A DNA stretch of 22,565 nt, from positions 1 to 22,565 of the forward strand of contig JALKBU010000850.1 in assembly GCA_023091735.1 (NCBI GenBank), written 5' to 3'. Position 1 is the first letter of the stretch. Every line of letters begins with the position of its first letter. The position numbers and the translations under genes are program-made. The DNA is from Trichomonas tenax (lineage: Eukaryota > Parabasalia > Trichomonadida > Trichomonadidae). A model generated the notes under the pieces. The model searched no databases. It worked only from the letters and a program-made list of their open reading frames with translations, and was not told the DNA's origin. Below are positions 1 through 8,595 of this stretch, in pieces.

Positions 1-111
1 GGCTCGTCAACAACACTAACCTGGATGTATTGGTTAGACAACAAAGATATTTATGACACTTTTTATAAAGGTGACAATTTGCCCGAGCAAAAAGTGACAG
101 TTTATTCATGA
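1..111 (+). pseudogene. Tail of a reading frame entering from the left, within the repeat
   Basis: Frame 1 is open from the first base and ends at TGA 109-111, giving 36 residues that include LDNKDIYDTFYKGDNLPEQK. The inverted copy at the right edge encodes a near-identical peptide, LDYKDIYNTFYKGDNLPAQK, before diverging to a different stop. Conservation of the peptide in both copies suggests the repeat overlaps the 3' end of an element-encoded or multigene-family protein. The start lies outside the window. The product is not recognised, and the frame may simply be fortuitous in the repeat. Confidence 0.35.
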
Positions 112-168
112 AAAGTGACTTTAAGGTACCCCTGTCACTTTTTGGTGTTCACTTTTGTCATAGACTCT
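34..168 (+). repeat. Left copy of terminal GTGAC-rich inverted repeat
   Basis: This stretch is nearly the reverse complement of 22381-22514. By eye the two match at roughly 90 percent with about three small gaps. It contains several GTGAC motifs in direct orientation and a short hairpin in which AAAAGTGAC (around 114) pairs with GTCACTTTT (around 134). The hairpin stem is conserved in the right copy while the loop differs. Similarity stops at the AGACTCT around 162-168. Outside 34, weaker similarity continues toward position 1. It may be the end of a dispersed mobile or repetitive element whose body lies left of the window. Confidence 0.85.
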
Positions 169-527
169 AATCAATTTTATATATTTGACTCATGCGATTT
201 TGATTCTTTCCATTATCCTTAATTCCTGGATAACAAGATATTACATATCGATTAGAGTAATTTGACAATGAGATTTCATCAAAATTATGGAAATGCAAAT
301 GATTTGAAATCGAAATTGTTTTGATTTGAAACATTTGAACATTGGGATTCAACTGTATTCATGAAGGAAATTGTAAACTTTTAATTAGACGATTATTGTA
401 TATATTTAAAATCATTAGATATTCGAAAATGAAGCTTTACAGATCTTTAGAATATCATTAGGCGCGGTAAAAATGGAAATGTTTATAACATAAATTCGGC
501 GTTTATTTGAAAAAAATATAAAATCTC
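169..527. other. Intergenic spacer, no recognisable gene
   Basis: AT-rich DNA between the left repeat and the 3' end of the giant minus-strand gene. A 61-codon minus-strand ORF at 167-352 has no recognisable domain and looks like chance. The minus-strand gene ends at TAA (528-530), so its 3' UTR and polyadenylation site should lie here. Confidence 0.5.
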
Positions 528-3500
528 TTATTTCGAAGCCTTTCCAAGTGTCAATTTCTGTGATGGAGCGCCGCTTTCGATGACTATATCGGCCTTCTCG
601 GCTTCAACATCTTTCTTTGGTTCAACAACTTGTTGCTGCTCGTCATCATCGTCTTTGTCAATTTCTGCGTTTAACTGCTTCTGGGACCAGAAATCAGGAG
701 CTTGTTCCATTGTTTCTTCCATGTCTCGTCCTTCTCCATCATCCATGAGTCCATTGTCCTCAAGCATATCAAGTAACATGTTATTTGGAATATCCTCGTA
801 TCCTTCTGGAATCTCGTACATTGTCTTTCCATCGCGTGATCTGATGTAGTTCTTGTGCTCATCCGGGAAGACAATTGCCATATCTCCGTCGTCAGCTGCG
901 ATGAGATCGTTAGCTATCCTCGGGAGATCGAGTTCATCGGGCTTCTTTGGTACTGCAGTCTTTCCGACAACTGGCTTCATCTTTCCAGCAGAGATCATGT
1001 CTGGCATTTCGACACTTGGCTCGATAATGGATTTCTTGATTGCCTCGCGCTTGTTCATTTGTGCTTCGTATTCACGAAATTGTCCCTCAGAGAGGTCAGC
1101 TGAAGAAGTGTCAAATGACATGAAAGATGTCAAGTTAACTGGCTTCCTGGTGACATTATTCGCTTTTGGGCTCTCTTCCTTAACAAACTGAACAGCATCA
1201 TTGTTTTCTTCTTTTACGAATTGAACAGCGTCATTGTCATTTTCTTTCTCTTCTTGTTCTTTTTCGTCGAAAAGTGCATCGATCTCATCCATGTTCTCCT
1301 CAGGCCACTCTTCCTCGTAGTCGTCGGATTTCATGTTCTCGAACTGGTGAATCTCCTTGAATCTCTGGGCTTTCTCTTCTTCTGTCTCTTCCTTGATTTG
1401 AGCTGCTCTTGCTTGCATTCTCTTCTTTCTCTCATCTTCTTCTTGAGCCTTCTTATCTTCTTCCTGCTTCTTCTTGAGTTCTTCGGCTTCCTTCTTTGCC
1501 TTCTCTTCTGCCTCCTTCTGCTCTCTTAATCGCTTTCTCTCAGCGAATGCTTTTTCTGCAGTTTCTTGTTCTAATTCTTCTTTAGATTGTGGTTTAGCGT
1601 TGGCTGCTTCTTTCTTTGCCTTCTCTTCTGCCTCCTTCTGCTCTCTTAATCGTTTTCTCTCAGCAAAAGCCTTTTCCGCAGCTTCTTGCTCTATCTCTTC
1701 CTGTGTCTTTGGCTTTGCATTAGCAGCTTCTTTCTTTGCTTTATCTTCTGCCTCCTTCTGCTCTCTTAAACGCTTTCTTTCAGCGAATGCTTTTTCAGCT
1801 GCTTCTTGTTCTAATTCTTCTTTAGATTTTGGTTTTGCGTTGGCTGCTTCCTTCTTTGCTTTCTCTTCAGCTTCTTTCTGTTCTCTTAGGCGCTTTCTCT
1901 CAGCAAAGGCCTTCTCTGCTTCTTCTTGTTCTATCTCTTCCTTGGACTTTGCCTTCTTTTCTTCCTCGAGCTTGAGTCTTGCTGTTTCTTCAGCGATGAT
2001 CTTCTGCTTTTCGGCCATCACTGCCTGTTCCTTCAGGCGTCTTTCGGCTTCTTCCTTGGCACGCTTTGCTGCATTCTCTGCATCAAGCTTTGCCTGGGCT
2101 TCGGCTTGCTTCTTTGCACGCTCCTCAGCCTCTTTGAGTTCACGCAAGCGCTTTCTCTCAGCGAATGCTCTTTCACCAGCTTCTTGTGCATCGAGAATTT
2201 CCTGTCTCTTCCTGTTCTCTGCTTCTCTTGCTCTCATATTTGCCTGAATGATACGCTGTTGTTCGAGCTCTCTCTTTGCAGCACCAGCATCCTTCGATCT
2301 TCCGCCTGTCATCTCTCTGATCTTCTTGGCTTCTGCTTCTTTCTGCTGCCTTCTCTTTTCGTCTTCTTCTCTCTGGAGCTGCATCTGTCTCTCGAGTTCT
2401 CTTGAAGCTGCTTCTCTTGCAAGCTTTTCTTCTTCAAGTTTCTTCTTAATCTTTTCATCAAGAAGTCTTTGTTCTTCTTCCTTCTTCTTTCTTTCTTCCT
2501 CTTCTTGTTGTTTCCTCTTTGCGACTTCCGCTGCTCTTCTTTCTCTTTCCGCTTGTTGCTTCTCTGCAAGTGACATTCTCTTTGTCTGGACTTCCTTTGG
2601 TTTGACTGCTTCTGCCTTCGGCTTTAGCTTTTCTTCCTCAGGCTTCTTTTGTTGCTCTGGAGTGCCCTTCTTGTGCTTCTGTTCGAGTCTGTGTTTGACG
2701 ATTGCATCGTGCTTTGTGAGCTGCTCCGGTGTTAATTTAGCGACTAATTCTTCGCGTCTCTTTGCAACTAAAGCACGCTTTGTTCTCATACGTTCTAACT
2801 TGTTGACTCTATCTTCTTCGGCTTCCTTCTCGGTCATTCTCTGATCACGCTGAATGAGTTTCGCTCTCTCGAATTCCTTCTCGAACTTCTTGAGCTGAGA
2901 CTGCATCTTTGTCTTTGTCTTGTCGTTGATTGGCTTGATTGAGTCCTCTAAGTTGATGTCCATAAGCATCTTGAAGACCCTCTCGCTTGGCATTGCTGCC
3001 TTGAACTTATTTGCCTCGGAAACCAAGAATTCATCGTGTGGGAATTCGTTGGCAAAGATATCTGGGAAGAACTCGTGAAGATCTTGATAAATGAGTGAGT
3101 TCTGTGGCCAAAGAGAGTTGTACAAAACATCATTAGACATAAAGTAATCTGGCATTTCCTTGATGTTGTTGATCTCTTGGGCCTTTTCTTCCTTGATTCT
3201 TTCCTTCTCTTCTTCTTGATCGAGCCATGTGAAGTCTTCTTCCTCTTCGAATGGGACAACATCTTCGACTTGTTCTTCTTTCTTCTTAGCTTCTTCCTTC
3301 TTTTCTTCTTCTGGTTTCTTCTCTTCTGCCTTAACAAACACGAAGCCACCATCGTCGTGTTCCTTTGGAGTGTAGAGTGGCTTCTGTGGCTGTTCTTCTT
3401 GTTGTTCAGCAGATTGTTCGTTTTGCTCCTCTTCTTCGATCTGCTCCTCTTCCTCAGCTGGCGTTGGCTCTGGTTCTGGCTCTTGTTGTGGAATTGGTTC

Positions 3501-6500
3501 TGGCTCTGGTTGGATAATTGGCTGAATTTGTGCCGGAACGATCTTCTTTGGATCATCTTTGTGCTTGTGGTTGTAACGCTTAACAGCAGCTTCGTACTGC
3601 TTCTGTGATCTTGCTGTGTGATCCTGAGCGAGCTGTGAAGCGATGTCTTCGAGGATCTTCTTCATTTCTGAGTCAGCACGCGCGTGAAGATCTCTGTCGA
3701 GGAATCTCATCCTGGAATATGTCTTGCATGGCTTGGAAATGAGGATCTCATCCGGATCTTCGATTGGATCTGGATTCTCTGGTGTGAGTGGGGGAAGTGG
3801 ATACTGCGATTTGGCTTTCTTGCGCAGTTTCTCACGTTCTTCCCTCTTCCTCTGTTCTTCAAGGAGCGCTCTGATTGGAGCGGGAATTGCATCTTCACCT
3901 CTGAGTTCGATTTCTTCTTTGGTCTCTTCCTGCTTCTCTTCTTTTTCTTTCTTAACGTTTTCATCATCCTCATTGAATAAGAAGTCAAAGACATCATCGT
4001 TGTTGCTTCTTGTTTCCTGCTTCTTTGGTTCTGGTTTCTTCTTCTCTTGTGGCTTCTCAACTTCCTTAACAGGCTCTGGCTTCTTCTCTTCGACCTTCTT
4101 TTCTTCCTCTTTAGCCGGCTCTTGAGTCTGTTGTAACCAATCATCAACAACTTCCTGCTTCTTCTCTTCGACCTTAGCAGGTTCTGGCTTCTTAATCTCT
4201 TTAACTGGCTCTGGCTTCTTCTCCTCAACCTTTGGCTCTGGTTTCTTCTCTTCTACCTTCTTAACTTCTTCTTTGACTGGCTCTGGCTTCTTCTCCTCAA
4301 CAGCAGGTTCTGGCTTCTTTTCTTCAACAACTTCTTGTGGCTTCGCTTCCTCCTTTGGTTTATTTTCTTGAGCAAACTGTTGCTGAAGCTGCTGCTTAAG
4401 CTGTTGTTGACGTTGTTGCTTGAGTTGCCTGCGAGAAAGCTTCTGTGGTTTCTTTTCTTGTTGCTCTTCTTCTTCCTCTTGAACCTTTTCTTGCTTCTTT
4501 TCGTTTGCATCTCTGTTTCTGTCGACACGAACTCTCTTCTTGACTGTGATGATCTTCTTCTTTGGTCTCTTGTTCTTTCCTTTGCCTTCCCACTGGCCTG
4601 GCTCGATGACCTCTTCTTCCTCGTACTGGTATTCGTACTCGGCTTCTTGTTCGACGAGCTCTGAGACTCCTGACTTGACCATCATGTCTCTGTATGAATG
4701 TGGCTCCTCCTCTTCTTCGTCTTCTTCGAGAGTCTCCGCCATAGCAGCAAGTAAAGTGTTCTTGGCTCTCTCTTCGGCCTCTCTTCTTGCCTTCTCTTCA
4801 GCCTTGAGATGCTTCTGCTCAGCCATCCATTGAGCTGTGATGATTGGCTGTTGTTTCTTCTTCTGGTTGGCCATCTTCCTCTTCTTCTTGCTCTTTGACT
4901 GCTTCTGCTCCTTGTCGACTTTCATCTGCTTTCTCAGCTTGTTGAACTTGGCAAGGTCCTTGTCGTAGACCTTAGCGAGAGCAGCGAGTGTTGATTCGTC
5001 GAGAGAATCTCTTCGCGGTCTCTTCTTGACGATTGGGATTTCGTTTGAATCGACTTCGCTCTTGAGGAACATTGGAAGTGAACCTTCGAAGAGACTTGGA
5101 TCCTTCTTGAATGCTTGTTCACCTTTGAAATGCTCGACAGCATCTGGAAGTGGAACATCTTCTGCCAATGAGACCCAGTTCTGGTATGTTGTGTCGTAGT
5201 AGTTCTGTGTGAATATTGTTTCCTCGAACTCTGTTGCGACGAGTGATGGTCTTGGAACTGGACTATCATTGATACCGAGCAATGTACCGTATGTTGTTGG
5301 AATGTAAACTGTTGTCATCGTGCCAAGATATGTATCTTTCTTCTTTGCCTTTGGCTTCTTCTGGCCTGTCTTCCTCTTGAGTTCCTGTAGCTTGTTTTGG
5401 GCATCCTTGACATTGAGCTCCTTTCCTTCTGCTGAAGCCCTCTCAACCTTGATTTCTGGTTGTGCTTCGGCCTTCTTCTCTTCTGGCTTCTTTTCCTCGA
5501 CCTTTGCTGGCTCTGGTTTCTTCTCTTCAACCTTCTTCTCTTCTTTAACAGGTTCTGGCTTCTTCTCCTCCTTAACTGGCTCTGGTTTCTTTTCTTCTTT
5601 AACTGGCTCTGGCTTCTTATCTTCTTTAACTGGCTCTGGCTTCTTATCTTCTTTAACTGGCTCTGGCTTCTTTTCTTCAACCTTCGCCTCTGGAGCTGGT
5701 TGTTTTTTGACTGGTTCAGGCTTTGGTTCTTCGGGCTTCTTCTCTTCGACTTGTTCGGCTGGCTTTTTCTCTGTTGTCTGTTCTTGTTGTTCTGCTGGTT
5801 TTTCGCCATCTTCTGTCTTCTTTGATTTCTTCCTCTTCTTGACAACTTTCTTAACAACACGAACTTCGTACTCGCCTTCTTCATTCATGACTGCGCCCTC
5901 AGGAGGCATATATTGTCCATCTTGTGGTGGATATTGTCCGTTGTTGTAATACTGATCATCCTGCGGTGGATACTGTCCGTCTTGTGGTGGGTATTGTCCA
6001 TCCTGATAGTATTGACCGTCCTGTGGATACTGACCATCGTTGTAGTACTGCTGATTGCCATCATCATAATACTGTTGCTGACCATCATTGTAGTATTGTT
6101 GTTGACCATCATTATAATGATATTGCTGCTGACCGTCGTTGTAATATTGCTGATTTCCTTCATCATAATATTGTTGTTGGCGGTCGTTATAATACTGTTG
6201 GTTGCCATCATCGTAATATTGCTGATTTCCATCGTTGTAGTACTGCTGTTGTCCATCATCATAGAATTGTTGTTGCTGACCGTCGTCATAAAACTGCTGC
6301 TGTGGATTTGCATTTCCATCATCGTAAAACTGTTGAGCATCTGGATTTGGCTGATCTTTGTTGTTCTCCTGCTTCTTCCAGTCTTCTTCTGTGGCGAATT
6401 CTGGATCGAAGTCGTCCTTCTTCTGCTGTGGCTGTGGTGCAGCAGTTTCTTTCTTCTTCCAGTCATCAGCTGTAGCGTATTCTGGATCGAAATCATTATC

Positions 6501-8429
6501 TTTCGATGGAATGAACGGTGGTCTGTCGGACTTGACGTATCCTTCTCTCATGTGAGGTGGCTTGTAAGACTTCTTTGTCCAGTCCTTTCCATCGTCCTGT
6601 GGCTGCTGAGCCGGTGGTGGCGCCTGTTGCTGTGGTGCAGCTGTCTGCTGCTTCTTCCACTCTTCTTCTGTTGCAAATTCCGGATCGAAGTCTGCCTGTG
6701 GCTGCTGTGGTGGCATTGGTCCCTGTTGCCTCCTCATTGGTGGTCTGTTTGGAGGCGGCATCTGTTGGTACTGCTGTGGAGGCATATTCTGATACTGCGG
6801 TGGCGGTGGCATGTTCTGATACTGCTGTGGTGGTGGTATGTTGTCTGGACGCCTCCTCTTCTCTATGTCGCGTGATGAGCTTGATGAGATGTCGATATCT
6901 GAGTATTTGTCATCGCGAGAATGCCTTGAATGATGCCTGGAGTGAGATCTGTAGTTCTTCTCGAACTCTGTGTCTTCATCGGGGTATTTCGTGCGTGGTC
7001 TGCGAGAGTGGCACCTTCTTGAATAGTCATCGTAATCGTCGTAATCATCGTAGTATCTCGAGTGATGGTGGTAATGACGATGTCTGCGTCTTGGCTCTTC
7101 ATCTCTGTGCCTATGAGAGTGGTGCTTGATGACTGTCTTTGTTGGCTGTGGAAATGTCCTCCTGTCGGTAACTTTGAGCTGCTGTGGATTTCCAAAGTCT
7201 GAATCGGAATCAATCGGTGGCTGTGACTTGAATGTTTGGTTTCCGATCCTGACAATAAGCGGATTGGTGTTCTTATCGTCGATAACAAGCTTTGTGCGGA
7301 AAGGCTGTTCGATTGGAAGCTCTCCATCACTTGAATCGTTACATCTTGGGAATGGATGTGGATTCAAGTGGCCAATTGTAAGTGGAGCTGGAGTGCTGAA
7401 CTGAATGCTTTGCGGCTCTGGGTCCGGAGGAAGCGGAATTCTTGGATCTCGAATATGATCTTTGATTTGTTGAACGTATTGTGGTGATATTGGTGTCATT
7501 TTCTCATCAAGATTAAGATCTATAACCGATTGAATCAAATCTTTTGGAATTTCATCGAGAATTTCGTAAATATAATCGTAATTAACGAGATTTGGAAAAT
7601 GGCGAACGAAATCTTCCGGAAACGCGTAAGCATAATCGTAGAGAAGGATTTCGACTGGATTAACTTCGCTTTTCTTTTTCTTTGAAGATGAAGACAAATG
7701 TGTTGATCGATGCTTTACGTAAGGACCGCGCTTTGCCAAGTATTCGATAATGCTCTTGTCTATCTTGACTAGTGGATCGATCTTCATTCCGAAACCGAGA
7801 TTTTGTGGAGCCATCACATTTTGCTCGTAAGAAAGGTTAGAACGTTGTGGCAACTGAATTGAAGGCGGCTGTGATAAGTTTGGTATGTGAATTTGTGGCC
7901 GTGAAGCAGGATTTGGAACCGTAAATTGCCGAGAATTTGCTGAGTTTGGTAATTCGACTTTAAAGCCGTATTTCGAGGCAGTACGGACAGAATTGTCCAT
8001 ATTCACCATTGTGGAATTCATCAAATTTTGTTTTCTTGTCGGAAATTGCGCTGATATTCCGTGTTTTTCAGCTGCTTCGATTGCGTTGCGATTGTTTGGC
8101 GCAGAACCAGGAAATTCGGCGTGGATGCCATATTGCAACGCTTTTTGTGCGGATAATTCCATATTCAAAAATTGTTGTGCGAATTGGGAACGATTTTTGT
8201 TAGGAATAGTAACGTTCATGCCATAGCTTGCAGCAGCTAATTCACCAGATGTCATATTTTGGACCGGTTGCTGGTAATTAATTTGCTGTCCATAAGAAAT
8301 CGTGTTTGTGTCGAATGAATTTGAAATTGCACTTCCATTCTTTGGTCTGCTCGGCACTGCAACGTGAAAGCCGTACATTGCAGCCGCTCTTTCCCCTGAA
8401 TTCATTCCAGAAGTGTATCTTAAATTCAT
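528..8429 (-). CDS. Giant repeat-rich coiled-coil protein (2633 aa), candidate cytoskeletal protein
   Basis: Not recognised as a named gene. The protein is uninterrupted. In order it has: five copies of an A..YG(I/F)…P motif (residues about 10-161); a helical segment at about 255-326; an Arg/His/Ser/Asp-rich segment (about 433-530); a Pro/Gln segment; three FDPEFATEEEWKK-like repeats (about 580, 644, 671); a Tyr/Gln/Asp/Gly repeat tract (about 697-841); two KKPEP(V/A)KE tracts (about 887-990 and 1363-1470); a second helical segment (about 1775-1850) resembling the first; a long charged coiled coil; four 40-residue repeats (about 2150-2315); and an acidic C-terminus. No signal peptide, membrane segment or catalytic motif is visible. 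The length, coiled coils and charged repeats suggest a structural role in the cytoskeleton, which is inference only. The start is the first ATG of the open frame, and a TCA-type initiator-like site lies 21 nt upstream. Confidence 0.88.
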   Translation of the reverse strand: MNLRYTSGMNSGERAAAMYGFHVAVPSRPKNGSAISNSFDTNTISYGQQINYQQPVQNMTSGELAAASYGMNVTIPNKNRSQFAQQFLNMELSAQKALQYGIHAEFPGSAPNNRNAIEAAEKHGISAQFPTRKQNLMNSTMVNMDNSVRTASKYGFKVELPNSANSRQFTVPNPASRPQIHIPNLSQPPSIQLPQRSNLSYEQNVMAPQNLGFGMKIDPLVKIDKSIIEYLAKRGPYVKHRSTHLSSSSKKKKSEVNPVEILLYDYAYAFPEDFVRHFPNLVNYDYIYEILDEIPKDLIQSVIDLNLDEKMTPISPQYVQQIKDHIRDPRIPLPPDPEPQSIQFSTPAPLTIGHLNPHPFPRCNDSSDGELPIEQPFRTKLVIDDKNTNPLIVRIGNQTFKSQPPIDSDSDFGNPQQLKVTDRRTFPQPTKTVIKHHSHRHRDEEPRRRHRHYHHHSRYYDDYDDYDDYSRRCHSRRPRTKYPDEDTEFEKNYRSHSRHHSRHSRDDKYSDIDISSSSSRDIEKRRRPDNIPPPQQYQNMPPPPQYQNMPPQQYQQMPPPNRPPMRRQQGPMPPQQPQADFDPEFATEEEWKKQQTAAPQQQAPPPAQQPQDDGKDWTKKSYKPPHMREGYVKSDRPPFIPSKDNDFDPEYATADDWKKKETAAPQPQQKKDDFDPEFATEEDWKKQENNKDQPNPDAQQFYDDGNANPQQQFYDDGQQQQFYDDGQQQYYNDGNQQYYDDGNQQYYNDRQQQYYDEGNQQYYNDGQQQYHYNDGQQQYYNDGQQQYYDDGNQQYYNDGQYPQDGQYYQDGQYPPQDGQYPPQDDQYYNNGQYPPQDGQYMPPEGAVMNEEGEYEVRVVKKVVKKRKKSKKTEDGEKPAEQQEQTTEKKPAEQVEEKKPEEPKPEPVKKQPAPEAKVEEKKPEPVKEDKKPEPVKEDKKPEPVKEEKKPEPVKEEKKPEPVKEEKKVEEKKPEPAKVEEKKPEEKKAEAQPEIKVERASAEGKELNVKDAQNKLQELKRKTGQKKPKAKKKDTYLGTMTTVYIPTTYGTLLGINDSPVPRPSLVATEFEETIFTQNYYDTTYQNWVSLAEDVPLPDAVEHFKGEQAFKKDPSLFEGSLPMFLKSEVDSNEIPIVKKRPRRDSLDESTLAALAKVYDKDLAKFNKLRKQMKVDKEQKQSKSKKKRKMANQKKKQQPIITAQWMAEQKHLKAEEKARREAEERAKNTLLAAMAETLEEDEEEEEPHSYRDMMVKSGVSELVEQEAEYEYQYEEEEVIEPGQWEGKGKNKRPKKKIITVKKRVRVDRNRDANEKKQEKVQEEEEEQQEKKPQKLSRRQLKQQRQQQLKQQLQQQFAQENKPKEEAKPQEVVEEKKPEPAVEEKKPEPVKEEVKKVEEKKPEPKVEEKKPEPVKEIKKPEPAKVEEKKQEVVDDWLQQTQEPAKEEEKKVEEKKPEPVKEVEKPQEKKKPEPKKQETRSNNDDVFDFLFNEDDENVKKEKEEKQEETKEEIELRGEDAIPAPIRALLEEQRKREEREKLRKKAKSQYPLPPLTPENPDPIEDPDEILISKPCKTYSRMRFLDRDLHARADSEMKKILEDIASQLAQDHTARSQKQYEAAVKRYNHKHKDDPKKIVPAQIQPIIQPEPEPIPQQEPEPEPTPAEEEEQIEEEEQNEQSAEQQEEQPQKPLYTPKEHDDGGFVFVKAEEKKPEEEKKEEAKKKEEQVEDVVPFEEEEDFTWLDQEEEKERIKEEKAQEINNIKEMPDYFMSNDVLYNSLWPQNSLIYQDLHEFFPDIFANEFPHDEFLVSEANKFKAAMPSERVFKMLMDINLEDSIKPINDKTKTKMQSQLKKFEKEFERAKLIQRDQRMTEKEAEEDRVNKLERMRTKRALVAKRREELVAKLTPEQLTKHDAIVKHRLEQKHKKGTPEQQKKPEEEKLKPKAEAVKPKEVQTKRMSLAEKQQAERERRAAEVAKRKQQEEEERKKKEEEQRLLDEKIKKKLEEEKLAREAASRELERQMQLQREEDEKRRQQKEAEAKKIREMTGGRSKDAGAAKRELEQQRIIQANMRAREAENRKRQEILDAQEAGERAFAERKRLRELKEAEERAKKQAEAQAKLDAENAAKRAKEEAERRLKEQAVMAEKQKIIAEETARLKLEEEKKAKSKEEIEQEEAEKAFAERKRLREQKEAEEKAKKEAANAKPKSKEELEQEAAEKAFAERKRLREQKEAEDKAKKEAANAKPKTQEEIEQEAAEKAFAERKRLREQKEAEEKAKKEAANAKPQSKEELEQETAEKAFAERKRLREQKEAEEKAKKEAEELKKKQEEDKKAQEEDERKKRMQARAAQIKEETEEEKAQRFKEIHQFENMKSDDYEEEWPEENMDEIDALFDEKEQEEKENDNDAVQFVKEENNDAVQFVKEESPKANNVTRKPVNLTSFMSFDTSSADLSEGQFREYEAQMNKREAIKKSIIEPSVEMPDMISAGKMKPVVGKTAVPKKPDELDLPRIANDLIAADDGDMAIVFPDEHKNYIRSRDGKTMYEIPEGYEDIPNNMLLDMLEDNGLMDDGEGRDMEETMEQAPDFWSQKQLNAEIDKDDDDEQQQVVEPKKDVEAEKADIVIESGAPSQKLTLGKASK
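1501..1980 (-). repeat. Four tandem 120-bp coding repeats in the giant gene
   Basis: Copies begin at 1501, 1621, 1741 and 1861 with an exact 120-bp period, so each unit is 40 residues. Each contains AEKAFAERKRLREQKEAE followed by a KAKKEAANAKP-type linker and an EEIEQE or EELEQE segment. A diverged fifth copy (ERAFAERKRLRELKEAEE) is encoded around 2125-2190. The units are heptad-like charged helices. High DNA similarity between copies suggests recent duplication or gene conversion. Confidence 0.9.
5545..5690 (-). repeat. Tandem 27-bp repeats encoding KKPEPVKE(D/E)
   Basis: About five consecutive near-identical 27-bp units encode nine-residue Lys/Pro/Glu repeats. A related irregular tract lies at about 4020-4340. 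The composition recalls the Lys/Glu/Pro tails of neurofilament- or MAP-like proteins, but this is resemblance of composition only. No binding partner can be inferred. Confidence 0.85.
5905..6340 (-). repeat. Tyr/Gln/Asp/Gly octapeptide repeat tract
   Basis: About twelve units close to QQQYYNDG or NQQYYDDG (24 bp each) are followed by QYPPQDG-type units toward the 5900 end. The tract is aromatic-rich, uncharged to acidic and probably disordered, a composition often seen in prion-like or condensate-forming segments. That functional reading is inference. Expansion and contraction between strains would be expected. Confidence 0.88.
7946..8402 (-). repeat. Five N-terminal A..YG…P motif repeats of the giant protein
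   Basis: Residues about 10-27, 61-76, 94-107, 116-130 and 148-161 share a pattern: an alanine-rich helix start, (Y/H)G, a hydrophobic residue, a polar residue, hydrophobic residues and proline. Examples are AAAMYGFHVAVP, AAASYGMNVTIP, ALQYGIHAEFP, AEKHGISAQFP and ASKYGFKVELP. Spacing is irregular (about 23-50 residues), which is typical of short linear binding motifs rather than a solenoid. I do not recognise a named repeat. Confidence 0.75.
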
Positions 8430-8450
8430 CCCTAAAAAATTGGTCTTTTC

Positions 8451-8460
8451 AAAAAAATGA
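8451..8460 (-). promoter_or_regulatory. Candidate TCA-type initiator for the giant gene
   Basis: The minus strand reads TCATTTTTTT here, 21 nt upstream of the ATG at 8427-8429. It fits the TCA-pyrimidine-(T/A) initiator described for Trichomonas protein-coding genes, which normally lies just upstream of the start codon. The match is short and low in complexity, so chance is possible. Confidence 0.4.
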
Positions 8461-8543
8461 AATTCGTTGGTTGGCTCATTTGTGGTGTCTACTCACTGAA
8501 TTCATGAGAATTTGATAATCTTATTCGAATAATTTTTGTGAAA

Positions 8544-8595
8544 TCTGTGATTAGCAACGATTTTGGTACAACAAAACGATACTGTATATCACAGA
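8544..8595. repeat. 52-nt imperfect palindrome / hairpin
   Basis: The outer arms TCTGTGAT (8544-8551) and ATCACAGA (8588-8595) are perfect reverse complements. Nested inside are CGATTTTG (8558-8565) and CAAAACG (8572-8578), separated by six bases. The two nested stems give a long, bulged hairpin about 115 nt upstream of the giant gene's start codon. It could be a regulatory protein site, a structured RNA or the relic of a small element. Confidence 0.5.

Noticed and set aside
1474..2247. Long plus-strand ORFs opposite the giant gene (for example 257 codons rich in Ser/Phe/Ala, and the Leu/Trp-rich 5913-6875 frame)
   Set aside because: These are antisense shadows of Lys/Glu-rich and Gln/Tyr repeat codons. 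Their Leu, Phe and Ser bias follows directly from the complementary strand, and they are not real membrane proteins.
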